Positions 33,961-41,521 of a stretch of 41,552 nt of DNA are shown here, one piece after another. This DNA comes from an uncultured Eubacteriales bacterium (GTDB taxonomy: Bacteria; Bacillota; Clostridia; Lachnospirales; Lachnospiraceae). Below the pieces are notes generated by a model. That model was not told where the DNA came from. It did not search any database and saw only the letters and a program-made list of their open reading frames with translations. The stretch lies in the NCBI GenBank assembly GCA_949289145.1, contig CASEML010000124.1, forward strand, positions 1 through 41,552, written 5' to 3'. The translations under genes and the position numbers were made by a program. Each line of letters opens with the position of its first letter. Within the stretch, counting starts at the first letter, position 1.

Positions 33961-34964
33961 TATTTTATTACCTCCTCAAGCGGATGCTGTAAAATCTGCT
34001 TAACCATACCAATCAAAAATAATATAAGAACCGGTAACAAAAAAGCATAACTTTTTATCAAAAATTGTCTATAATTTGCATAAAATAAAGTTGTATACAG
34101 TACTGCAATTGCAATTGATAGCAACACCAATATAAAATATCTTTTCAAAATCCAAAAGAACAACTGCTGTAATGTGGCTCCCAAAAGTCTCCTAACTCCC
34201 AGTTGCTTTTTTTGTTGCTGCACCCATTCCAATGATAACAGGAAAATACATAAAATATCGGCAAAAAGGAGAATTGAAAACCAGCGGCTATACATTAACC
34301 GTGGGATTACTGTATTCATAAAATTCGCGCCGCCAGATAATCTCTCGATTTTCACTCCCTGCTTTTCTATCTGTTTTAACAAAGTTTCCATTGTTTCCTC
34401 ACTATTATCATCACTAAAAAAATCAATTGTGTAAATCGAGCTGGAAAATACTTGCTTTTGCATCATCCCATTAATAAATATGGTATTGTCAAGTACAGTA
34501 TCACTTTCATATCCCAAAATACCGATTACTTCAAATTCTATATCCCCTACTATAATGTAGCGTATAGAATCTCTCATATATGTTTCTTCTATTTTTCCCT
34601 TTCCCACAACTGCTTTTTGATTGTTTATCGTAAAATCACTCTTTTTAAAAAAACGTCCCTCTTTCATCGGAAAATTTACATATGTTTTCGTAAAATAAAT
34701 GGAACGAATCGTTTCTGTCCCTTCTCCACTATCTGCTGTTACAGCACATTTTATATTCATTTTTTCTACCGCTTTATAAATAATAGTAGGGTCTGCCAAT
34801 GCTTCTTCTGCAGCTAAAAGTTCATAATATTTTCCAAATACACCAGAATCCATATTTGCCAAAGTTTCGCTCACCGTAATATGGTGGAACATCAACACTG
34901 TCAATATTGGCAGTATTGCAAATAAAATTCCCAATATAATAGTTGTACATCGAATATGTCTCAC
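33960..34964 (-). CDS. ABC transporter permease, FtsX/MacB-type, first subunit
   Basis: I place the start at the second of two adjacent GTG codons (34964), because AAAGGAG lies eight bases upstream; this gives about 334 residues. A TTG at 34985 is unlikely, since it precedes that site. The protein has an N-terminal helix (IILGILFAILPILTVLM), a ~200-residue extracellular domain, and three C-terminal helices with the WVQQQKKQLGVRRLLGA coupling helix typical of FtsX permeases. Together with the second permease it would equal a single ~750-residue transporter that has been split. The peptide gene lies 76 nt upstream, separated by a weak terminator. Confidence 0.78.
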   Translation of the reverse strand: MRHIRCTTIILGILFAILPILTVLMFHHITVSETLANMDSGVFGKYYELLAAEEALADPTIIYKAVEKMNIKCAVTADSGEGTETIRSIYFTKTYVNFPMKEGRFFKKSDFTINNQKAVVGKGKIEETYMRDSIRYIIVGDIEFEVIGILGYESDTVLDNTIFINGMMQKQVFSSSIYTIDFFSDDNSEETMETLLKQIEKQGVKIERLSGGANFMNTVIPRLMYSRWFSILLFADILCIFLLSLEWVQQQKKQLGVRRLLGATLQQLFFWILKRYFILVLLSIAIAVLYTTLFYANYRQFLIKSYAFLLPVLILFLIGMVKQILQHPLEEVIK

Positions 34965-34991
34965 CACAAAAACTCCTTTACACAAAAATCA

Positions 34992-35020
34992 GAGAGGCTG
35001 TTTTCTGACTTCAACCTCTC
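34992..35020 (-). terminator. Weak terminator/attenuator between peptide and transporter genes
   Basis: A 6-bp stem (GAGAGG with CCTCTC, loop of 17) is followed on the minus strand by GATTTTT. The short stem and long loop suggest partial read-through, which would give much more peptide mRNA than transporter mRNA, as is usual for bacteriocin-type operons. Confidence 0.5.
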
Positions 35021-35040
35021 CGTAAATTAATAATCATTAT

Positions 35041-35409
35041 TTAAGTTCCATATTTTCCATATCCAATTAAGAAATACAGGTACTTTGATTTTCCCGTTGG
35101 CACGGTTGTTTTAGGTGCTGTAACGCTTGCCTTTACATCACCCTTAGCCCATTTACGCCCAGAATCCAACTGCATATTTGCACCCTGGTATGCTCGTACA
35201 TAATGCTTTTTTTTGTTGCTATATCCTGTTGTCTTTGCCCATGTAGTTTTTGTATACATAGCACCACCAGCACAAGAACATTTATATGTATAATATGAAT
35301 CTGCTGAAAAACTCTCTTTCAATGTTTTTGCCTCTGCTGTTTGCCCTCCTAAAATCACGAATGAAGCAAGCGTAATCACCATAAATGCACTTATAATTTT
35401 CTTTTTCAC
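35041..35409 (-). CDS. Small secreted protein resembling lactococcin 972-family bacteriocins
   Basis: The 122-residue precursor starts at GTG (35409), with GGGAGGTAAAAAT just upstream; an ATG one base earlier runs straight into TGA. A signal peptide (MKKKIISAFMVITLASFVIL, cleavage probably after AEA, residue 27) leaves a 95-residue basic, Lys/Tyr/Thr-rich mature protein with two cysteines (C44, C46). Lactococcin 972 shares a YSN-x-x-x-x-K-x-H block, a WAKA-x-V block, and a Tyr-rich end; here they read GYSNKKKHYV, KWAKGDVKASV and KSKYLYF. That family is normally next to a membrane protein and an ATPase, as here. The likeness is by eye, so the family call is tentative; secretion is fairly sure. 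Confidence 0.55.
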   Translation of the reverse strand: MKKKIISAFMVITLASFVILGGQTAEAKTLKESFSADSYYTYKCSCAGGAMYTKTTWAKTTGYSNKKKHYVRAYQGANMQLDSGRKWAKGDVKASVTAPKTTVPTGKSKYLYFLIGYGKYGT

Positions 35410-35438
35410 ATTTTTACCTCCCTACTTTATTTCATTTT

Positions 35439-35473
35439 ATATTATAACAATAAATCGATTATGGTTATAATAT
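35439..35473. promoter_or_regulatory. Perfect 10-bp dyad overlapping the promoter of the secreted-peptide gene
   Basis: ATATTATAAC (35439-35448) and GTTATAATAT (35464-35473) are exact inverted repeats with a 15-base spacer that has ATCGAT near its centre. On the minus strand the left arm contains a TATAAT box about 30 bases before the GTG start. A protein binding both arms would cover the -10 and -35 positions, so repression, or activation at a poor -35, is plausible. AT-rich composition raises the chance level somewhat. Confidence 0.5.
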
Positions 35474-35744
35474 TTTAATATTATATTTTTTACATCAATA
35501 AAATTCAATAGTACATAAGTACCGCAAATACTTTTTTCTCTTTTTTTCAAACATAGGATATTAGCAACGTTCTTTTTTGCCACAGGATACAATTACGATT
35601 CAGACAATCCTAATAACCTATATATCACATCGTTTTGGATTATATTGCCACCACAAATAATCACATACACGCTCGCCACCTTTTGATAAACTTAACATAA
35701 AACAAAATAGGCAGCTACTTATTGTATCCAAGAAGTGCCAAAAT
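35474..35744. other. Gene-free AT-rich spacer
   Basis: Apart from the dyad on its left and the terminator on its right I see no reading frame, repeat or RNA-like structure that I could support in this spacer between the secreted-peptide gene and the P-loop ATPase gene. Confidence 0.5.
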
Positions 35745-35786
35745 AATAAAGAAGGGAACACCGCTAACGGTATTCCCTTCTTTATT
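35745..35786. terminator. Intrinsic terminator of the P-loop ATPase gene
   Basis: An 18-base arm, AATAAAGAAGGGAACACC, pairs with GGTATTCCCTTCTTTATT across a six-base loop, with one mismatch. The A/T-rich stem ends give T-rich tails on both strands. It lies 33 bases beyond the stop of the minus-strand ATPase gene, which it most likely terminates. Confidence 0.75.
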
Positions 35787-35818
35787 CTGCACTTTTATCT
35801 CATGCATTATATAATATA

Positions 35819-36409
35819 TTATTCTTCTAACAGAATCTTTGTAATTCTTTTCATAGATTCCTCAAATTCTTCCGTGGAAGAATTGTAAAACTTTAAGAAC
35901 TTATCTACTACATTTGGATCATCTAACAGTTCCGGTGTATCGAAATTTACACCTTTGATATATTCATCCCAATTTTCCAGTTTCCAGGTATCTCTGTCAG
36001 AATTTCTGTCTATCATACGCTGACGGCAGACTTCCGGATCTGTTACTACCCAGATGACACATAATTCAGCACCCATTTTTGCAATCTTGGACTTTAACTG
36101 ATTCATGTATTTAGGATCTCTGATTTCTCTTGTGAAAGGAGCATTAATTAATACTAAATCGTCATATAATAAAGCTTCCAAACCTAAATCCACAATGGCA
36201 TCATATTCATAATCACGAATATGTTCTTCAAAAAAGTCCGAACTTCTGTTGTATTCTTCATTTGCAACTTTGAAAATCTGTTTTGACAATACAATTAAAG
36301 TATCCTTATCTAAGTATACAATATGCTTTAAGTTCTCAGCCAACTTCTTTGAAATAAATGTCTTTCCACATGCTGGAGGTGAGGTAACTAAAATCAATTT
36401 CTTTTTCAT
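35819..36409 (-). CDS. P-loop ATPase/kinase-like protein (AAA_33/zeta-like)
   Basis: The protein, 196 residues from the ATG at 36409, opens with a Walker A motif SPPACGKTFISKKLAENL and continues with a LDKDTLI strand, as in the zeta-toxin/AAA_33 nucleotide or small-molecule kinase group. A mid-protein lid-like segment contains CRQRMIDRNSDRDTWK. I chose this start because AAAGGA precedes it and a good promoter (36461-36489) lies inside the longer open frame (to 36535), which excludes the longer version. The substrate cannot be read from the sequence. It is monocistronic, between its own promoter and terminator. Confidence 0.75.
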   Translation of the reverse strand: MKKKLILVTSPPACGKTFISKKLAENLKHIVYLDKDTLIVLSKQIFKVANEEYNRSSDFFEEHIRDYEYDAIVDLGLEALLYDDLVLINAPFTREIRDPKYMNQLKSKIAKMGAELCVIWVVTDPEVCRQRMIDRNSDRDTWKLENWDEYIKGVNFDTPELLDDPNVVDKFLKFYNSSTEEFEESMKRITKILLEE

Positions 36410-36460
36410 AATTGTTATATTCCTTTCTTCTTGTCCATTATTATTGCAGAACATGTTATT

Positions 36461-36489
36461 AGTATAGTTCAAATTTATTTTTTTTGCAA
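36461..36489 (-). promoter_or_regulatory. Sigma-A-type promoter of the P-loop ATPase gene
   Basis: On the minus strand TTGCAA (36484-36489) and TATACT (36461-36466) are separated by exactly 17 bases, a good match to TTGACA-17-TATAAT. Transcription would start near 36454, leaving a leader of about 45 nt before the ATG at 36409. Confidence 0.65.
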
Positions 36490-36647
36490 GATAACTCTGC
36501 CATTCTTTATACATCTTGAATATCCTTCTATTCAAAATCTTAAATTTTATTATATCATAAATTTTCCAGCTTTACCATATGGAATTTCATTTTCATTTAC
36601 AATTTTTATTAAAATTTTTACTATAATTCCATCTTATAAAAACAAAG

Positions 36648-37523
36648 CTATCCTCTTCTTTCCTCCTCCTGCCTGCTATACTTATAATGTGCTTCTGATT
36701 CTTTCAGATATTTTTCCATGGCAATCACCATCTGCCACATATACCTCCAGTCATCTTCCTTCATTTCCTGAAACTCCGGTACTTCTTCCATATTAAGGGG
36801 ATATTGTTGCAAGCGAAAGGGATGAATTCCATTACTTCTAAAATTTTCATCTATTTTTTTACTAATTTTGGGGAGATTGTCCGATTGGACAGACCATTGA
36901 TGATTTTCATAAACTTCCATACCTAGGAATAATACTTCCTCTAACTTATTCCATGCATCTTTTCTTGTCATTTGTTTGTGATAGAATTCTGCAATAATTA
37001 AAATTAACAGCAATTTTCCTGATTTTAATATGACATTTTCTTCCTTTTCCACAATTTGCAACAAATCTTTGATTTGTATTACTGCCCGGCTTTGAACAAA
37101 TTTTCTTTCCCAGGGAAATATCATGGCAATTCCATTCATCAGTTCCCAATACTCATCAAAACTTTCCTGTCGGATTTTCAATACCATTCCGGTAAACCAG
37201 TCCAATTCTGCGCCTGCCCTCATGCAAAAAAAGGATTCATAATGACGATTATTATATTCCGACTGAATATAAAATTCTCGCCATTCTTCTTTCCTGATAT
37301 GATCAATACATTTCTTCCACATGTAAAATTCTTCTTTTGCCAACATAGAATAAGTAATAAGAAATGTAGTATCTATGCAAAATGGGTTTTGTTTTACTCT
37401 CCATCGTTCCTGCCGCTGCCTTTCTTTGATTTCTCCGGATTCTCTCGAAAATAAAAGTGGATTCATCCGCTCCTGAAAGATACTGCGACAGTAACCATGC
37501 ACCAATATGCTGCTTAATTCCAT
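36648..37523 (-). CDS. Uncharacterised 291-residue protein
   Basis: The start at 37523 has a strong GAGGAGAGGAATTT ribosome site. The protein is soluble, helical, rich in Glu, Arg, Trp and aromatic residues, and has no signal peptide. The central region has a hydrophobic helix (LKSGKLLLILIIAEFYHKQM) that is probably buried rather than in the membrane. No motif or family is recognised. It stands alone between the ATPase gene (about 240 bases downstream) and the Rieske oxidoreductase gene, and no operon link is evident. Confidence 0.65.
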   Translation of the reverse strand: MELSSILVHGYCRSIFQERMNPLLFSRESGEIKERQRQERWRVKQNPFCIDTTFLITYSMLAKEEFYMWKKCIDHIRKEEWREFYIQSEYNNRHYESFFCMRAGAELDWFTGMVLKIRQESFDEYWELMNGIAMIFPWERKFVQSRAVIQIKDLLQIVEKEENVILKSGKLLLILIIAEFYHKQMTRKDAWNKLEEVLFLGMEVYENHQWSVQSDNLPKISKKIDENFRSNGIHPFRLQQYPLNMEEVPEFQEMKEDDWRYMWQMVIAMEKYLKESEAHYKYSRQEEERRG

Positions 37524-37673
37524 AAATTCCTCTCCTCTTTTGAATTATTATTATACTAATGGGATTCCGTATTCTTAGACATTATGAATACTAATAGAAT
37601 ATTTTTATAAATGAAATTTTATCATTGTATTTTTCCAATGTCAAGAACAAATTTTTATGTTTTTTCTAATGCT

Positions 37674-39113
37674 TTAAGTCTTTTCAATCCCATCCTGCGC
37701 CGGATTATTCATAAGATTTCCCATATAATCAAACCTTGAGCCATGGCAGGGACAGTCCCATGTTTGTTCCTCCGGGTTCCACTCCAACTGACAGCCTAAA
37801 TGAGGACATTTAATATCCACAAGAAAGACTTCCCCATTTTCGTCTTTATAAGCACCTGCCTTTTTTCCCTCATATTCCACAATACCTCCATGCCCAGGCT
37901 GCAGACCGCTTATCTCTTCTTTCGGTGACTTTAACAGTCTTTTGGATAGATGCACCCCAGAATATATCGTGTTATAAGCAATATTTTTCCGGGATTGTGA
38001 TACAAGCTTTCTCTGAGGTGTATAAAGTTTCTCAAATTCATTCTCTTTACGAAGAATCTTATCAGCCAATAACTTTGCCGCTACCATGGCCCCTGTCATG
38101 CCCCATTTTCGAAAACCAGTGGCCACATACCAGTCTGGGGTGCTTTTAGAAAAATTTCCAATATATGGGATATCAACCAATGTGACACAGTCCTGGGCTG
38201 ACCACTTAGCCGTTTCTTTTATACCACTCCATATTTTTGCTGCTTCACGAAATATTTTTTCATACTGCCCTCCAAAGGGATTTTCTCCTGTTCTGTGACC
38301 TTCTCCTCCTATAATAAGCAAATCCTTATAATTTCTAAAAGAAAGCCCATCATGATCAATTCCAAGATACATGCCGTTTAACTGCCCTGCCCCTTCCACT
38401 GCTATGGCATAACTTCTTTCCTGATGCATTCTCATAAAATAGTACCCTGGTTTATTCACAAAAGGATAATGCACTGCAAAAACAATATTTTTAGCTTTTA
38501 TATTTCCTTTTTCTGTTTCCACGGTCATTCCTTCTGCTTTTAATACTTTCGTATGTTCATATACCGGAAGTTTATCTGCCAACCCATACAAAAATTTCAG
38601 AGGATGAAACTGAGCCTGGTTTTCAAAACACAAGGCTCCCTCAATCAGAAAGGGCAGTTCCGTTTCCATTACAAGTGTGCAGGAAATTCCAAGACTGTTT
38701 GCTGCTTCTGCTTCTACCATCAGACTGTGTATATCCTTCTTTGTATAAAGATAGGCAGGACGCTTTTCCAGATCACAGGAGATCTTCTCCTTCTTAATTA
38801 TTTTTTCATATAATTGAATGGCCTCTTCGTTTGCCTTTGCATACAATCCCGCAAATTCTACTCCCTGATTACGCAGCAATTTATCATAAATCAGCCCATG
38901 CTGAGATGTGATTTTCGCAGTAGTATTGCCGGTTTGTCCGCTGCCAACTTCATCTGCTTCCAACACAATCACATCATTTCCCTGCTGCTGCAGGAACCAC
39001 GCAGTCAATATTCCCGCCATGCCGGCACCTATAACCACTGTTTCTGCTTCTTTTCTATCTAAAATTCTGGTTTCTATTTGCTTTTTTGCCGTCATTCTCC
39101 ATAGAGATTCCAT
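37674..39113 (-). CDS. FAD-dependent oxidoreductase with C-terminal Rieske [2Fe-2S] domain
   Basis: The 479-residue protein begins with a dinucleotide-binding fold for FAD (VVIGAGMAGILTAWFLQQQG, then ADEVGSGQTGNTTAK), characteristic of D-amino-acid-oxidase-type enzymes. The last ~75 residues are a Rieske domain: CPHLGCQ and, 13 residues on, CPCHGSRF. These supply the two Cys and two His ligands plus the disulphide pair of soluble Rieske proteins. DAO-Rieske fusions (YhfW type) occur widely in Firmicutes; their substrate is not established, to my knowledge. GGAAGGATAATTGG lies before the ATG. The gene is divergent from an ArsR-type regulator and nitroreductase, which suggests a common redox response, by inference. 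Confidence 0.85.
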   Translation of the reverse strand: MESLWRMTAKKQIETRILDRKEAETVVIGAGMAGILTAWFLQQQGNDVIVLEADEVGSGQTGNTTAKITSQHGLIYDKLLRNQGVEFAGLYAKANEEAIQLYEKIIKKEKISCDLEKRPAYLYTKKDIHSLMVEAEAANSLGISCTLVMETELPFLIEGALCFENQAQFHPLKFLYGLADKLPVYEHTKVLKAEGMTVETEKGNIKAKNIVFAVHYPFVNKPGYYFMRMHQERSYAIAVEGAGQLNGMYLGIDHDGLSFRNYKDLLIIGGEGHRTGENPFGGQYEKIFREAAKIWSGIKETAKWSAQDCVTLVDIPYIGNFSKSTPDWYVATGFRKWGMTGAMVAAKLLADKILRKENEFEKLYTPQRKLVSQSRKNIAYNTIYSGVHLSKRLLKSPKEEISGLQPGHGGIVEYEGKKAGAYKDENGEVFLVDIKCPHLGCQLEWNPEEQTWDCPCHGSRFDYMGNLMNNPAQDGIEKT

Positions 39114-39253
39114 GATATCACCAATTATCCTTCCTACTCATTTCTTTAAGGTTTTCCAGCTTACTTTTTCCTATATTTAAAGCTAGTATGTGCATATTTC
39201 TCGTGAATATCCGTCTCGATTTTCTTTACAGATGTATTATTATGAATTTTTTA

Positions 39254-39277
39254 TGCTATAATAAATTTGTTTAAACA
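39254..39277 (+). promoter_or_regulatory. Extended -10 promoter and candidate operator of the ArsR-type regulator
   Basis: TGCTATAAT (39254-39262) is an exact extended -10 element; the -35 region is poor, as is usual with that type. Directly downstream, at the expected start of transcription, is the perfect palindrome TGTTTAAACA (39268-39277), 23 bases before the ATG. A palindrome at this place is a natural site for autorepression by the encoded regulator. Confidence 0.6.
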
Positions 39278-39299
39278 CTTAGACAAAAGGAGGCAGCAC

Positions 39300-39656
39300 A
39301 TGGAAAACACGATTGAAGATATCCAGCGTTTGATGAATGAGTTTCGAACCTGTCAGAAAACCCTAACTGCCCTTGGAGATGAAACCAGACAGCATTTACT
39401 TTTTATTATGCTTGAATGTGATTGCAGCGGCAGCCGGGTAGTAGACATTGCAGAAAAGACAAATTTATCAAGGCCAGCCGTATCCCACCACATGCAGATA
39501 TTAAAGGACGCGAGACTTGTAAAGTCCCGTAAAGAAGGTACTTGTATTTATTACTATCTGGATCCGGAAGACAGTGAAATCGAAAAATTAATTTGTCTTT
39601 TTCAGGATATCAGGCAAATTATGAAAAATGTACTAGACCGAAGCAGTGAATATTAA
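39300..39656 (+). CDS. ArsR-family winged-helix transcriptional regulator
   Basis: The start at 39300 is set by AAAGGAGG ten bases upstream, giving 118 residues. The fold is a winged helix: LTALGDETRQHLLFIML (helices 1-2), VVDIAEKTNLSRPAVSHHMQ (helix-turn-helix) and a wing ending GTCIYYYL, with the SRPAVSHH recognition helix typical of ArsR/SmtB. The metal-binding CxC of classic ArsR is absent from the helix-turn-helix region, although a DCDCSGS motif lies just before it, so the ligand is uncertain. It precedes the nitroreductase gene by 31 nt and probably controls it and the divergent oxidoreductase gene. Confidence 0.88.
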   Translation: MENTIEDIQRLMNEFRTCQKTLTALGDETRQHLLFIMLECDCSGSRVVDIAEKTNLSRPAVSHHMQILKDARLVKSRKEGTCIYYYLDPEDSEIEKLICLFQDIRQIMKNVLDRSSEY

Positions 39657-39687
39657 AAATACACATATAAATCAGGAGGTATCATAT

Positions 39688-40374
39688 ATGGAGCTTTTAG
39701 AAGCAATGAAACAACGACATTCTGTTCGTACTTATACCGATAAAAAAATCGAGGGCACTGTAAAAGACCAGTTACAGCAGCTAATCCACAACTGTAATAA
39801 AGAAAGCGGACTTCATATGCAGCTTGTCCTTAACGAGCCCCAGGCCTTTAATGGCTTCATGGCCCATTACGGAAAATTTTCCGGTGTAAAAAATTATATT
39901 GCTGTAGTGGGAAAGAAAAATGAACACTTAGAAGAGCTTTGTGGATATTACGGAGAAAAAATCGTACTGGGTGCTCAGCAGCTTGGACTTAATACCTGCT
40001 GGGTAGCTCTGACATACAGTAAGATTAAAAGTGCATTCACTATCCTTCCCGGAGAAAAACTGTGTTTAGTGATTACCATTGGTTACGGAAAGACGCAGGG
40101 CGTGCCGCACAAATCAAAGGCAATAGAAAGCGTCTGCAATGTAAACGGCGCTATGCCTGACTGGTTCCGTAACGGAATGGAAGCTGCACTGCTGGCACCT
40201 ACTGCCATGAATCAGCAGAAATTTCAATTTATTTTGAATGGAAAGAAAGTGTCTGCAAAAGCCGGGCTGGGATTTTACAGTAAAATTGACTTGGGAATTG
40301 CAAAATATCATTTTGAAATTGGGGCCGGCAGCAAAAATTTCACATGGGATGCCACTGCAACAAACAATGTGTAA
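39688..40374 (+). CDS. Nitroreductase-family FMN oxidoreductase
   Basis: The 228-residue protein starts at the ATG after AGGAGGTATCATAT. The N-terminal MKQRHSVRTYTDKKI is the FMN-phosphate-binding segment of the nitroreductase family. A GVKNYIAVVGK strand and the central helix GEKIVLGAQQLGLNTCWV, followed by a VITIGYG strand, are also typical. The C-terminal part contains LLAPTAMNQQKF, a second typical element. Such enzymes reduce quinones, flavins or nitro compounds; the natural substrate cannot be told. It is co-transcribed with the ArsR-type regulator, so an inducing compound is likely. Confidence 0.87.
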   Translation: MELLEAMKQRHSVRTYTDKKIEGTVKDQLQQLIHNCNKESGLHMQLVLNEPQAFNGFMAHYGKFSGVKNYIAVVGKKNEHLEELCGYYGEKIVLGAQQLGLNTCWVALTYSKIKSAFTILPGEKLCLVITIGYGKTQGVPHKSKAIESVCNVNGAMPDWFRNGMEAALLAPTAMNQQKFQFILNGKKVSAKAGLGFYSKIDLGIAKYHFEIGAGSKNFTWDATATNNV

Positions 40375-40495
40375 TGACCCCCGAGTTGTTCTTCGAAGCC
40401 GATAGGTTTGAACAATTTACATTTTGGGGTGTGCGAGGCACAGTGACCTAACCAAATGAAATTGTCACATTCAGACTTGCCGTTTTCCAAAAGCA

Positions 40496-40574
40496 GCCCA
40501 TAACGGATACCATTCTTCTCAAAACGACTGTTAAATGCTCTGCCGTTCTGAGAAGAATGGTATCCGCTATGGGC
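40496..40574. repeat. Long near-perfect 30-bp inverted repeat
   Basis: The arm 40496-40525 (GCCCATAACGGATACC, continuing to AAAAC) pairs with 40545-40574 at 28 of 30 positions, around a 19-base loop. It lies between the convergent nitroreductase and response-regulator genes. There is no T-run, so it is not an ordinary terminator. Length and precision suit a small transposable element (MITE-like) or a strong structural barrier between converging transcripts. Confidence 0.6.
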
Positions 40575-40614
40575 GTCCTGATAAATATCAAGGCTGAAAT
40601 CGTATCTTTTCTTT

Positions 40615-41289
40615 CTATCCTATCCATCGATATCCTACACCCCAAACTGTTTCAATCATCTCTTTTTCAGATTCTTTTGCAAATTTCTTTCGGATTCTTC
40701 TGATATGCTCTGTAATAATGGCATTATCCCCTTCCTTGTCAAATCCCCACAATTTCTCATAAATACTTTCCTTGTCAAAAATTCTGCCCTTATTGCTGCT
40801 TAAGAATTCTATAATATCAAATTCTGTTTTTGTAAATACAATCTGTTTCTCACCAATGAAAACTGTTCTGTCATTATAATTAATGATAAACTCTCCTGCA
40901 CTGCATAAGGCCTTTCTCTCTCTTCCCCGTTCCTCTCTTCTCAAATGTGCCATAATCCTTGCACTTAATTCCTCCAGGCTAAAAGGTTTTAAAATATAGT
41001 CATCGCCTCCTGCCCTAAAACCATTGATTTTATCCTGCTCTTCAATTTTTGCAGTTAAAAACAAAATCGGCACATTGATCTGATTCCGTATCCTTTTGCA
41101 TACTTCCAGACCATCCAGTTCCGGCATATTAATATCCAATAAGATTAAATCGGGACGGCAAGCAACTTTTTCTAAAGCTTCCCGTCCGCTGTCAGCCAGA
41201 TAAACTAGATATCCCATTAATTCAAAATAGTCTTTTAACATGATACGGATATCTTTATCATCATCTATTACAAGTAATTTGTACTTCAT
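40615..41289 (-). CDS. OmpR-family response regulator without adjacent kinase
   Basis: The 224-residue protein has a receiver domain (1-120) with the acidic pair D9-D10, phosphoacceptor D52 in LILLDINMP, the T in FLTAK, and K in ILKPF. A winged-helix DNA-binding domain follows (about 130-224, ending TVWGVGYRW). This is the VanR/OmpR type, usually paired with a histidine kinase just downstream. Here only about 240 bases, including a 30-bp inverted repeat, precede the convergent nitroreductase gene. The kinase is therefore lost, moved or upstream, beyond the window. Good AAGGAAG site before ATG. Confidence 0.9.
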   Translation of the reverse strand: MKYKLLVIDDDKDIRIMLKDYFELMGYLVYLADSGREALEKVACRPDLILLDINMPELDGLEVCKRIRNQINVPILFLTAKIEEQDKINGFRAGGDDYILKPFSLEELSARIMAHLRREERGRERKALCSAGEFIINYNDRTVFIGEKQIVFTKTEFDIIEFLSSNKGRIFDKESIYEKLWGFDKEGDNAIITEHIRRIRKKFAKESEKEMIETVWGVGYRWIG

Positions 41290-41315
41290 TTTTTCTTCCT
41301 TTCCACTTGCTCAAT

Positions 41316-41321
41316 ATTATA
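41316..41321 (-). promoter_or_regulatory. Candidate -10 box of the response-regulator gene
   Basis: Read on the minus strand, TATAAT occurs 27 bases before the ATG of the regulator gene. The -35 region at 17-base spacing is GAATTA, a poor match, so the promoter is a candidate only. Confidence 0.35.
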
Positions 41322-41413
41322 CACTTAATTATGATATATAATTCTCTACAAAATATCTACATAAAATATTATCCAGGTGATTCTATTCAATTCATCGTTA
41401 AAAATGCACCCTA

Positions 41414-41521
41414 AGGGGCTGTCGGTTAATACCGATTTTTAACCCCTGACATGTAGAGAAGAGACAATCCCAGAAAATTCGGACTTTTTTAAGACCTGAA
41501 TTCTCCAGTGGACTGTCTCTT
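41414..41521. other. Two consecutive hairpins at the right edge
   Basis: The first (41414-41447) has AGGGG/CCCCT outside and CGGT/ACCG inside. The second (41459-41521) has exact AAGAGACA/TGTCTCTT ends and partial pairing inward (TCC/GGA, GAATT/AATTC), around TTTTTTAAG. No gene is seen. GGGGCTGTC-type ends occur on insertion sequences in Firmicutes, so this may be the end of an element continuing beyond the window; a terminator or leader for an unseen gene is the alternative. Confidence 0.4.

Noticed and set aside
33718-34817. Plus-strand Phe/Ile-rich open frames opposite the permease genes
   Set aside because: They are antisense to AT-rich coding sequence, with no ribosome sites; the apparent membrane segments are an artefact of composition.
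36410-36535. 42-residue N-terminal extension of the P-loop ATPase
   Set aside because: A good TTGCAA-17-TATACT promoter lies inside it, and the ATG at 36409 has its own ribosome site directly before the Walker A motif.
40308-40645. Short minus-strand frames as a remnant histidine kinase
   Set aside because: Neither shows H-box, N-box or HAMP residues, and the frames run through the inverted repeat.
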